Assembly (NCBI GenBank): GCA_012719335.1
Contig: JAAYAO010000193.1
Span: forward strand, 1 to 6,568
From: Propionibacterium sp.
GTDB lineage: Bacteria; Actinomycetota; Actinomycetes; Propionibacteriales; Propionibacteriaceae
DNA length: 6,568 bases
Direction: 5' to 3'
Shown here: positions 1-5,421 of the stretch, in pieces
Numbering within the stretch: the first letter of the stretch is position 1
How the letters are laid out: each line of letters opens with the position of its first letter
Notes under the pieces: generated by a model
Told to the model about the DNA's origin: nothing
Databases searched by the model: none
The model's input: the letters and a program-made list of their open reading frames with translations, nothing else
Position numbers and translations under genes: made by a program

Positions 1-120
1 ACGTGGGGAGACAACCGCTGCGCCTACTCAACCAACGTGGGGAGACAACCGCTGCGCCTACTCAACCAACGTGGGGAGACAACCGCTGCGCCTACTCAAC
101 CAACGTGGGGAGACAACCGC
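1..120. repeat. 34-bp tandem repeat array (3 full copies plus 18 bp)
   Basis: Three identical 34-bp units lie at 1-34, 35-68 and 69-102. A fourth copy matches only for its first 18 bases (103-120) before the sequence diverges. Each unit starts ACGTGGGGAGACAACC and ends CTACTCAACCA. Because the window begins exactly at a unit boundary, the array probably extends further left. The pentamer CAACC occurs twice per unit, at unit positions 12-16 and 29-33, so it recurs every 17 bp. The half GCTGCGCCTACTCAACCA resembles one arm of a dispersed palindromic intergenic repeat that I recall from several actinobacterial genomes, but this is from memory. Perfect identity between copies suggests recent slippage or homogenisation. 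There are no variable spacers, so it is not a CRISPR array. No function is assigned. Confidence 0.95.
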
Positions 121-140
121 CGGGCCCTTCGTCCGTTGGT
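99..140. repeat. Inverted repeat enclosing the truncated repeat copy
   Basis: ACCAACG at 99-105 is the exact reverse complement of CGTTGGT at 134-140. With a one-base bulge the arms extend to CTCA and GAG on the outside. The 28-bp interior holds most of the partial repeat copy and the point where the array breaks down. It could be a hairpin that ends transcription entering from the left, or the scar of whatever truncated the array. It has no T-run. Confidence 0.4.
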
Positions 141-177
141 GAGCCCATTCCCTTGACTGAACCCACCACGCCTCCAC

Positions 178-256
178 CGTGACTCAAAACGCAAGCCTCA
201 GCACCACCGAAGCCATAGTGGTCACGGTGATCGCCATTCTTGCGTTTTCGGTCACG
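178..256. repeat. Long inverted repeat in the non-coding region downstream of metF
   Basis: Positions 121-260 contain no gene I can support. Their most striking content is an 18-bp inverted repeat with 16 matches. The left arm (178-195) is CGTGAC, two mismatched bases, then AAAACGCAAG. The right arm (239-256) is CTTGCGTTTT, two mismatched bases, then GTCACG. The arms enclose 43 bp that include a smaller ACCAC/GTGGT pairing. The stretch is richer in A/T than the surrounding genes. It could be a structured RNA, a strong transcription barrier downstream of metF, or a very small element with terminal inverted repeats. I see no flanking target-site duplication. The structure is seen in the sequence; the role is unknown. 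Confidence 0.6.
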
Positions 257-260
257 ACGA

Positions 261-289
261 CCGCCGGGTGATCGGGGGAAACCCGTCGG
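261..289 (-). terminator. Probable metF terminator hairpin
   Basis: Immediately past the metF stop, 261-269 pairs with 281-289. CCG and CGGGT pair with ACCCG and CGG, giving 8 pairs around one mismatch, with an 11-nt loop. There is no U-tract, as is common for actinobacterial terminators. Its position directly after the stop codon supports a 3'-end role. Confidence 0.5.
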
Positions 290-290
290 C

Positions 291-1175
291 TCAGCCGGCT
301 TGCAGCCGTTGGTGGATGCGCCGGGTGGCCCGGGATCGGTTCTGGGTGAAGAAGTGCAGGCCGGGGGCTCCCCCGTCGAGCAATTCCCGGGACAGTTCGG
401 TGCCGATGTCGACCCCCACCGAACGCACCGCCTCCGGGTCGTCGGCGACCGCCCGCAAGCGGCGCACCACCGCTTCGGGCAGGGCCGCCCCGGACAGTTC
501 GGCGAACCGTTCGATCTGGGTGATCGTGGTCACCGGCATGATGCCGGGAATGATCGGGATGTCGCAGCCCAGCCCCCGCACCCGGTCGACCAGCTCGAAG
601 TAGGTGTGCGCCTCGAAGAACAACTGGGTGATCGCGAAGGAGGCCCCCGCCTCGGCCTTGTCGACCAGGATCCGGGCGTCCAGATCGAGATCCATCTTGT
701 CCGGATGCGGGTCGCAGAAGGCCGCCACCCCGACGCAGAAGTCACCCGCCGCGCGGATCAACCGCACCAGTTCGGTGGCATTGGCCAGCCCCTCGGGGTG
801 CTGTTGCCAGGGGGCGGTCGGGCCACCGGGCGGGTCGCCGCGCACGGCCAGAACGTGGGTCAGCCCGGCAGCGGCATAGGCCGCCAGTACGTCGAGCAGT
901 TGCTGCTTCGACTGGCTGACACAGGTCAGGTGCGCCATCACACGGTGTTGGGTGCGGGCCAGCTTCTCGGTGATCTCGATGGTGCGTTCCCGGGTCGACC
1001 CGCTCGCCCCGTAGGTCACCGACACGAAATCGGGTTCCACATCGGCCAACTCGTCCATGGTGCGAAACAGCAGCGCGGCCGCCTCGGCATCCTTCGGCGG
1101 GAAGAACTCGAAGGAGTACAGCGGACGGTCGGCGGTGGCCAGCAGATCGGCGATCGTGGCGGACGGGTCGAACAT
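291..1175 (-). CDS. metF: Methylenetetrahydrofolate reductase MetF
   Basis: A 294-residue protein, the usual length for bacterial MetF. This cytosolic FAD-dependent enzyme reduces 5,10-methylene-THF to 5-methyl-THF, the methyl donor for methionine synthesis. Family motifs appear in order: YSFEFFPPK (20-28, with E23 at the catalytic Glu position), SVTYGASGS (52-60), AHLTC (81-85), LAVRGDPP (109-116, with D114 matching the substrate-binding Asp), VAAFCDPHP (150-158), ITQLFF (182-187, with Q184), PGIMPV (210-215) and HFFTQNR (274-280). The ATG at 1175 is chosen because it gives the standard MetF N-terminus and lies 7 nt from a -10-like TAGGGT. The frame stays open far upstream, but that extension runs antisense through the prenyl synthase gene and is rejected. 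No Shine-Dalgarno sequence precedes the ATG. The gene diverges from the prenyl synthase and is followed by a hairpin. Confidence 0.96.
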   Translation of the reverse strand: MFDPSATIADLLATADRPLYSFEFFPPKDAEAAALLFRTMDELADVEPDFVSVTYGASGSTRERTIEITEKLARTQHRVMAHLTCVSQSKQQLLDVLAAYAAAGLTHVLAVRGDPPGGPTAPWQQHPEGLANATELVRLIRAAGDFCVGVAAFCDPHPDKMDLDLDARILVDKAEAGASFAITQLFFEAHTYFELVDRVRGLGCDIPIIPGIMPVTTITQIERFAELSGAALPEAVVRRLRAVADDPEAVRSVGVDIGTELSRELLDGGAPGLHFFTQNRSRATRRIHQRLQAG

Positions 1176-1188
1176 GGCGGCAACCCTA
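1176..1188 (-). promoter_or_regulatory. Leaderless promoter of metF (-10 TAGGGT)
   Basis: On the minus strand TAGGGT (1183-1188) fits the TANNNT -10 consensus of actinobacterial housekeeping promoters. It is followed by 7 nt (TGCCGCC) and then the ATG. This spacing puts transcription start at or next to the A of the start codon. No recognisable -35 hexamer and no Shine-Dalgarno sequence are present. The block matches the one before the ThiE-like gene at 14 of 16 positions. Confidence 0.6.
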
Positions 1189-1214
1189 GGGGCTCCCGAC
1201 CGGCCGGGCGGCCC

Positions 1215-1241
1215 GCGCCACCACGTGAACACCGTGGGCGC
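1215..1241. promoter_or_regulatory. Imperfect dyad between divergent metF and prenyl synthase promoters
   Basis: CCACG (1221-1225) and CGTGG (1233-1237) form an inverted repeat around 7 bp. With a 2-base bulge it extends outward to GCGCC (1215-1219) and GGCGC (1237-1241). A CACGTG hexamer lies inside. It sits between the two -10 boxes and could be an operator for either gene. GC-rich DNA gives such dyads by chance, so confidence is low. Confidence 0.3.
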
Positions 1242-1277
1242 CGATGGGCGTGCGTCCCACCCCACACGGCCGATGGA

Positions 1278-1289
1278 TAGGCTCCAGGG
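1278..1289 (+). promoter_or_regulatory. Leaderless promoter of the prenyl synthase (-10 TAGGCT)
   Basis: TAGGCT (1278-1283) fits TANNNT and is followed by 6 nt (CCAGGG) and then the GTG start at 1290. This predicts transcription starting at the start codon. The CAGGG directly against the GTG is too close to act as a Shine-Dalgarno sequence. No clear -35 element is seen. Confidence 0.55.
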
Positions 1290-2405
1290 GTGGCCACCGA
1301 ACTGCACCTCGACCCCAGTCAGCCCCTCTCCGCGAGCTTCCGCGACGCGGTGGGCACCGCGATCGACGACTTCATCGCCGAGCGCCGCCCCGAACTCGCC
1401 GCGATCGGCCCGGAGGTGGCCGCCCTGGCGGATCGGGCCGGCCAGTTCACCGCCGGCGGCAAGCGGGTGCGGCCGGCGTTCTGTGTCTGGGGGCACATCG
1501 CGGTGCGCGGGGTGCCCGAGGATCCGACCGGCCTGCTCTGGGCGGCGGCGAGCCTGGACGTGCTGCACGTCAGCGCGTTGATGCACGACGACGTGATGGA
1601 CGCCTCCGACACCCGCCGCGGGGTGCCCGCCGCACACCGGCAGTTCGAAGCCGTGCACCGGGATTCGGGCTGGCTGGGTGAACCGGTCGTCTTCGGCCGG
1701 GCCGGGGCGATTCTGCTCGGTGACCTGTTGACGATGTGGTCGGTGCAGATGGTCGACCAGACCCCGATGCGCGGCGGGTTGAGTTTTCCCGACCTGGCCC
1801 GGGCACTGCCGTTTCTGGAGTTGATGCGCACCGAGGTGACCGCCGGGCAGTTCCTGGACATCGTCGCCCAGGCCCAGCCCTTCGGCGACCCGCACCGGGC
1901 GATGGACGAGGCGCACCGGGTGGTGGAGTACAAGACCGCCCGCTACACCGTGCAGCGCCCCCTGCAGTTCGGGGCCGCGCTGGGCGCCGCGGACGAGACC
2001 CAACTGGCCGCGCTGGCCGGGTACGGGTCACCGCTGGGTCGGGCCTTCCAGTTCCGCGATGACGTGATGGGCGTGTTCGGCGATGCCGAGGTGATCGGCA
2101 AACCGGCCGGCGACGACCTGCGCGAGGGCAAACGCACCCTGTTGTTGGCGCACGCCTTCGCCGGCACCACCGAGGCCGGGGCGCACCGGTTGACCGAGCT
2201 GATCGGCAACCCGGGCCTGGCCGGTTCCGAACTCGCCGAGGCTCGCGACATCATCGACTCCTCGGGGGCCCGTGAGCACGTCGAGCGGATGATCGAGGAC
2301 TGCCTGAACGAGGCGATCACCGCCCTGGACGCGGCGGAGTTCACCGAGGTCGGACGCGAGGGGCTGATCGCCCTGGCCCGGGCCGCGGTCGACCGCAGCT
2401 ACTGA
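1290..2405 (+). CDS. idsA: Polyprenyl (isoprenyl) diphosphate synthase
   Basis: A 371-residue all-alpha trans-prenyltransferase. It condenses isopentenyl diphosphate with allylic diphosphates to make C15-C20 or longer prenyl diphosphates for quinones, carotenoids or carrier lipids. Motifs seen: GGKRVRP (56-62, substrate phosphate binding); first Asp-rich motif DDVMD (100-104) with the following RR (109-110); YKTARYT (214-220); second Asp-rich region FQFRDDVMGVFGD (253-265); and GKPAGDDLREGKRT (270-283). The second motif is DDxxG rather than DDxxD, as I recall for actinobacterial IdsA-type enzymes. Residues 95-96 (Ser, Ala), just before the first DDxxD, are small, which argues against a strict FPP synthase, but product length cannot be settled from sequence. 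The GTG start gives a natural N-terminus and has a -10 box 6 nt upstream. It diverges from metF and converges with the ThiE-like gene. The symbol idsA is by family resemblance. Confidence 0.93.
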   Translation: MATELHLDPSQPLSASFRDAVGTAIDDFIAERRPELAAIGPEVAALADRAGQFTAGGKRVRPAFCVWGHIAVRGVPEDPTGLLWAAASLDVLHVSALMHDDVMDASDTRRGVPAAHRQFEAVHRDSGWLGEPVVFGRAGAILLGDLLTMWSVQMVDQTPMRGGLSFPDLARALPFLELMRTEVTAGQFLDIVAQAQPFGDPHRAMDEAHRVVEYKTARYTVQRPLQFGAALGAADETQLAALAGYGSPLGRAFQFRDDVMGVFGDAEVIGKPAGDDLREGKRTLLLAHAFAGTTEAGAHRLTELIGNPGLAGSELAEARDIIDSSGAREHVERMIEDCLNEAITALDAAEFTEVGREGLIALARAAVDRSY

Positions 2406-2419
2406 GCAACCGTCCGACC

Positions 2420-2439
2420 GCCGGCCCCGACGGCCCGGC
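2420..2439. terminator. Possible bidirectional terminator between convergent genes
   Basis: The 39-bp gap between the prenyl synthase stop and the ThiE-like stop holds GCCGGCC (2420-2426), a 5-nt loop, and GGCCCGGC (2432-2439). These form a 7-bp GC stem with one bulged C. It lacks a T-run on either strand. The position between two convergent stops suggests it serves both genes. Confidence 0.35.
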
Positions 2440-2444
2440 AGGGT

Positions 2445-3149
2445 TCAGCGGGCGTGGTTCCAGGCCCGGCTGAGGTAGTTGTTCATCGCCGGGTCACCGT
2501 CCCAGGCCGCGTCGATGCGTTCCCGGATCGCCCGGGCCGCGTCCTCCGGGCCCGCGGCATCACGGATCTCGGAGCCGACCACGATCCGTCGGGCGCCGGC
2601 GGCCAGCACCTCGTCGATGTCCTGCAGGCTGGTGCCGCCGGTGGCGAACCAGGGCTTGGTCTCCCCCGCCCCCGGTGGGGCGATCTCGGCCATCGTGCGC
2701 ACCAGGGCCGGGTCCGTGGCGGTCGGGTGCTCGGGGCCGACGGTGATGAAGTCGACCAGCTCGTCGGCGACCGCGGCCCGGGCCTGCTGTTCGGTGTGCG
2801 CGCCGCGCCCCACCAGGGCCCACTTGTGCAGAATCTTCTTCGCCTCGGCCGGTGGGGTGTCGTTCTCGTCCAGATGCAGTAGGTCGGCGGTGAATGCCTC
2901 GGCCAACCCCGGATCGTCCTGCACCACGACCAACCCCTGGGTCTGGTAGCTCAGGGTGCGCAACAGGGCCAGTTGTTCGATCGCCTCGACCCGGTTCAGG
3001 GTTTCGTCACGGAACCCGATCACATCGACCCCGGCGCGGAAGGCGGCATCCACGAAGGGGCCCAGATCATCGGAGGCCACCCGGGCATCGGTGATCAGGT
3101 AGAGCTTGGCGCCGTACAGCCGCTGGCGCAATCCGAACAGAACGGTCAT
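2445..3149 (-). CDS. ThiE/TenI-family TIM-barrel protein (thiamine-phosphate synthase-like)
   Basis: A 234-residue protein with the ThiE motif order: LYLITDAR (16-23), VIGFRDE (43-49), VVVQDD (74-79), LLHLDEND (90-97), LVGRGAH (112-118), ITVGPEHPTATDP (135-147), FATGGTS (168-174) and RRIVVGSEI (187-195). Genuine ThiE joins HMP pyrophosphate and thiazole phosphate to make thiamine phosphate. Here R47, the Mg-type aspartates D78 and D97, and S193 remain. However, the usual Lys of the LREK motif is E49, the Asn of the ND motif is Q77, the Ser before the histidine is G116, and the TxTK lysine is D146. Catalysis as ThiE is therefore doubtful. A TenI-like or regulatory role, or a divergent actinobacterial ThiE, are alternatives. 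The ATG at 3149 is chosen for its N-terminus at the first beta strand and its leaderless -10 box. No other thiamine gene is visible. It diverges from the kinase. Confidence 0.85.
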   Translation of the reverse strand: MTVLFGLRQRLYGAKLYLITDARVASDDLGPFVDAAFRAGVDVIGFRDETLNRVEAIEQLALLRTLSYQTQGLVVVQDDPGLAEAFTADLLHLDENDTPPAEAKKILHKWALVGRGAHTEQQARAAVADELVDFITVGPEHPTATDPALVRTMAEIAPPGAGETKPWFATGGTSLQDIDEVLAAGARRIVVGSEIRDAAGPEDAARAIRERIDAAWDGDPAMNNYLSRAWNHAR

Positions 3150-3162
3150 GGCCGCAACCTTA
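3150..3162 (-). promoter_or_regulatory. Leaderless promoter of the ThiE-like gene (-10 TAAGGT)
   Basis: On the minus strand TAAGGT (3157-3162) is followed by 7 nt (TGCGGCC) and the ATG, so transcription should start at the start codon. No Shine-Dalgarno sequence and no convincing -35 element are seen. The 16-nt block from -10 to ATG differs from that of metF at only two positions. A leaderless start leaves no room for a TPP riboswitch. Confidence 0.6.
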
Positions 3163-3180
3163 CTGTTGGGCACCGACAGT
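3162..3180. promoter_or_regulatory. 19-bp dyad next to the ThiE-like promoter (candidate operator)
   Basis: ACTGTTGGGCACCGACAGT is an inverted repeat with 8 of 9 arm positions complementary around a 3-bp centre (GCA). It overlaps the upstream end of the TAAGGT box by one base and fills the spacer region of that promoter. This is where a repressor would block RNA polymerase. It also lies upstream of the divergent kinase promoter. The regulator is unknown. Confidence 0.45.
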
Positions 3181-3242
3181 TCGGAACACCCGAGTTCGAC
3201 GCCACGCCGACCCGGAGCCACCCGGAATCACCAAAGCCTCCC

Positions 3243-3293
3243 TACACTCGTCAGCAGGCCAACACGGCCCCCTTCCCCAGACCGTGTATGGAG
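3243..3293 (+). promoter_or_regulatory. Kinase promoter -10 (TACACT) and ribosome binding site (GGAG)
   Basis: TACACT (3243-3248) fits the -10 consensus and predicts a start near A3253/G3254, giving a leader of about 47 nt. GGAG (3290-3293) lies 7 nt before the GTG at 3301 and selects that start over in-frame ATGs at 3307 and 3316. Unlike the other genes here, the kinase therefore looks leadered. No good -35 is seen. Confidence 0.5.
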
Positions 3294-3300
3294 CAGATTC

Positions 3301-5373
3301 GTGACGATGACCAGCATGCGCGACCCCTTGGTCGGCCATGCCCTGGAGGGTCGCTACGAGATCACCGATCGACTCGCCCGCGGTGGCATGGCCACCGTGT
3401 ACCGGGCCCACGACAACCGGCTGGGCCGGATCGTCGCGGTCAAGGTGATGCACGAAGGCCTCGGTGACGATCAGGATTTCGGCCGCAAGTTCGACCGTGA
3501 AGCCAGGGCAGCCGCCCGCCTCTCCCACCCCAACGTGGTGTCGGTGTTCGACCAGGGCCGCGACCACGGCCGTCCCTACATCGTGATGGAGTACGTCCCG
3601 GGCAGCACCCTGCGGTCGGTGATCGTGCGCGACGCGCCCCTGGAGGCAACCCGCGCCCTCGACATCATCGAACCGGTGCTGGCCGCCCTGGCCGCCGCCC
3701 ACGAGGCCGGCCTGGTGCACCGCGACGTGAAGCCGGAGAACGTGCTGATCTCCGACCGCGGCCAATTGAAGGTCGCCGACTTCGGGCTGGCCAAGGCGAT
3801 CAGCGGCCAGTCGGCCACCGCCACCCAGGGCCTGCTGATCGGCACCGTGTCGTACCTGCCCCCGGAGCTGGTCACCATCGGCAAGGCCGACACCCGCTCG
3901 GATGTGTACAGCGCCGGCGTGGTGTTGTGGGAGATGCTCACCGGCCGCAAACCGCACACCGGTGACACCCCGATCCAGGTCGCCTACGCCCACGTGCACA
4001 ACGACATTCCACGGGTCTCGGAGTTCCTGCCCGGCAGCGAGCGGGCCCTGTTCCCCGATTACCTGGACGCCCTGGTCGCCGGCGCGGTGCAACGCGACCC
4101 GGCCCGGCGTCCGGTCGATGCGGCCCACTTCCTGAGCCAGGTGCGGCTGGCCCGCACCGCGTTGGCCGAAGGGGTGACCAGCAGCCCGGCCCTGGTGGCG
4201 AAGTTCAGCACCGAGGTCGACACCGAACTGGTCGACCACGACCCCGACCACGTCGAAACCCACCGCTTCGGCGACCCCGACGCGGACGAGCAAACCTCGA
4301 ACCCGCATCGGTCGGGCCCGTCGGCCTCGACCGGCGGCGCGACCGCGGTGCGGACCGACACCGGTACCGGCACGACTCCCGACGAGGCGGCACCGGTGGC
4401 CGCCGGCGCCCGCACCGCCCCGTCCCCCGACGAACCCGACGTGGAGTTCACCCCCACCGATCTGCGACCGGTACCGGCCCGGGTGTACCGACGTCGCCGG
4501 TGGATGTTGCTGGTGGTGCTGTTGCTGGTGCTCGGCCTGGTCGGCGGTCTCGGCGGCTGGTGGCTGCTGGCCGGCCGGTGGACCGAAACCCCGGCCCTGT
4601 CCGGGCTGACCCGCGACGACGCGGTCTCCGCCGCGACCGCGGCGCACCTGGAGGTGACCTTCGACGAGGCCTATTCCGAAACCGTCGCCGCCGGGCGGGT
4701 GATCGACACCGACCCGGCCGCCGGGGAGCGGGTCACCCGCGGCACCTCGATGGAGGTGGCCCTGTCACTGGGCCCGGAACGTTTCGAGGTGCCGACCCTC
4801 ACCGGGCTGACCACCGAGGAGGCGACCGAGGCACTGCGCGAGGTCAACCTGGTGGTCGGGGAACAGACCGAGGTGTGGCACGAGGAGGTCGCCGCCGGCG
4901 TGGTGCTGGAGGCCTCGTTGGAGCCCGGCAGCCAAGCGAAACGAGGCGACGCGGTCGACCTGACCGTCTCCAAGGGCCGGGAACCGATCGCGGTGCCCGA
5001 GGTGGCCGGAAAGTCGAACGCCGACGCGAAGGCCGCGATCGAGAAGGCCGGGTTGACCGTCGAGGTGAAGGAGGCCCACTCCGCCTCGGTGGCCAAGGGT
5101 GTGGTGATCAGCCAGGATCCGGCCGAGGGCACCCTGCACCGGGGCGACACGGTGACCATCACGGTGTCCAAGGGGCCGGTAATGGTCGAGGTGCCCAATG
5201 TGAAGTCGATGGGTGTCCAGGCCGCCACCAAGGTGTTGCAGGACAAGGGCTTCAAGGTGACCACCAAACCGGTGGAGGAGAACTACCTGGGCCTGGGCTA
5301 CGTGTCCTACACCAACCCGGGCATCGGCACCGCCGCCCCACAGGGCTCCACCATCACCCTGTTCCTGGTCTGA
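3301..5373 (+). CDS. Transmembrane Ser/Thr protein kinase with four PASTA domains
   Basis: A 690-residue PknB/Stk-type receptor kinase. The cytoplasmic kinase domain spans about 19-285: glycine loop RGGMATV (27-33), VAVK lysine K48, helix-C E67, catalytic HRDVKPEN (140-147, D142), DFG (160-162), and an activation loop with T173 and T175 in the positions of the PknB autophosphorylation threonines. GTVSYLPPE (181-189, with PPE in place of APE/SPE) and DVYSAG (201-206) follow. A Pro/Thr/Asp-rich linker reaches to about 393, then RRRR (397-400) and one membrane helix (about 402-424). Outside the cell are four PASTA repeats, about 427-491, 495-559, 563-627 and 629-690, each with its G.. A... L hydrophobic pattern; the last runs to the C-terminus. 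PASTA domains in this family bind peptidoglycan fragments or lipid II and link wall state to phosphorylation. No division or penicillin-binding genes are adjacent. The GTG start is supported by GGAG 7 nt upstream. Confidence 0.96.
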   Translation: MTMTSMRDPLVGHALEGRYEITDRLARGGMATVYRAHDNRLGRIVAVKVMHEGLGDDQDFGRKFDREARAAARLSHPNVVSVFDQGRDHGRPYIVMEYVPGSTLRSVIVRDAPLEATRALDIIEPVLAALAAAHEAGLVHRDVKPENVLISDRGQLKVADFGLAKAISGQSATATQGLLIGTVSYLPPELVTIGKADTRSDVYSAGVVLWEMLTGRKPHTGDTPIQVAYAHVHNDIPRVSEFLPGSERALFPDYLDALVAGAVQRDPARRPVDAAHFLSQVRLARTALAEGVTSSPALVAKFSTEVDTELVDHDPDHVETHRFGDPDADEQTSNPHRSGPSASTGGATAVRTDTGTGTTPDEAAPVAAGARTAPSPDEPDVEFTPTDLRPVPARVYRRRRWMLLVVLLLVLGLVGGLGGWWLLAGRWTETPALSGLTRDDAVSAATAAHLEVTFDEAYSETVAAGRVIDTDPAAGERVTRGTSMEVALSLGPERFEVPTLTGLTTEEATEALREVNLVVGEQTEVWHEEVAAGVVLEASLEPGSQAKRGDAVDLTVSKGREPIAVPEVAGKSNADAKAAIEKAGLTVEVKEAHSASVAKGVVISQDPAEGTLHRGDTVTITVSKGPVMVEVPNVKSMGVQAATKVLQDKGFKVTTKPVEENYLGLGYVSYTNPGIGTAAPQGSTITLFLV

Positions 5374-5375
5374 TT

Positions 5376-5405
5376 CCGGACGGGCCCCGCTGTTGCCCCG
5401 TCCGG
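5376..5405 (+). terminator. Terminator hairpin after the kinase
   Basis: CCGGACGGG (5376-5384) pairs perfectly with CCCGTCCGG (5397-5405): a 9-bp GC-rich stem with a 12-nt loop, starting 3 nt after the kinase stop codon. No U-tract follows. It separates the kinase from the next transcription unit, whose -10 box begins at 5410. Confidence 0.6.
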
Positions 5406-5409
5406 GCAT

Positions 5410-5421
5410 TACCGTGACGCC
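5410..5421 (+). promoter_or_regulatory. Promoter (-10 TACCGT) for the last gene
   Basis: TACCGT (5410-5415) fits TANNNT and is followed by 6 nt (GACGCC) and an ATG at 5422. Transcription would begin at about A5422. That ATG opens a 6-codon ORF, and the transcript also carries the ribosome binding site of the downstream gene 7-12 nt from its start. Confidence 0.5.

Noticed and set aside
1..120. CRISPR array
   Set aside because: The whole 34-bp period is identical from copy to copy; there are no unique spacers and no cas genes.
1..156. Coding sequence read through the tandem repeats to TGA at 154
   Set aside because: All plus-strand frames are open only because the 34-bp unit lacks stops on that strand; there is no start or ribosome site, and no protein family is recognised.
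178..256. Insertion sequence
   Set aside because: No transposase and no target-site duplication; too short for anything but a non-autonomous remnant, so it is listed only as an inverted repeat.
1176..2003. N-terminal extension of metF
   Set aside because: It runs antisense through the well-supported prenyl synthase gene; MetF homology begins at the ATG at 1175.
3150..3221. Longer N-terminus for the ThiE-like protein
   Set aside because: It would include the -10 box and dyad. The barrel starts just after the ATG at 3149, and metF has the same VAAM artefact upstream of its start.
3106..3300. Kinase start at the upstream ATG at 3106
   Set aside because: It overlaps the ThiE-like coding start, adds sequence unlike a kinase N-terminus, and lacks the ribosome site found before the GTG at 3301.
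3150..3300. TPP riboswitch upstream of the ThiE-like gene
   Set aside because: I see no TPP-box core, and the predicted transcript begins at the start codon.
3160..4647. Long minus-strand ORF opposite the kinase
   Set aside because: A high-GC shadow ORF rich in Gly, His, Arg and Gln with no recognisable motifs, opposite a certain gene.
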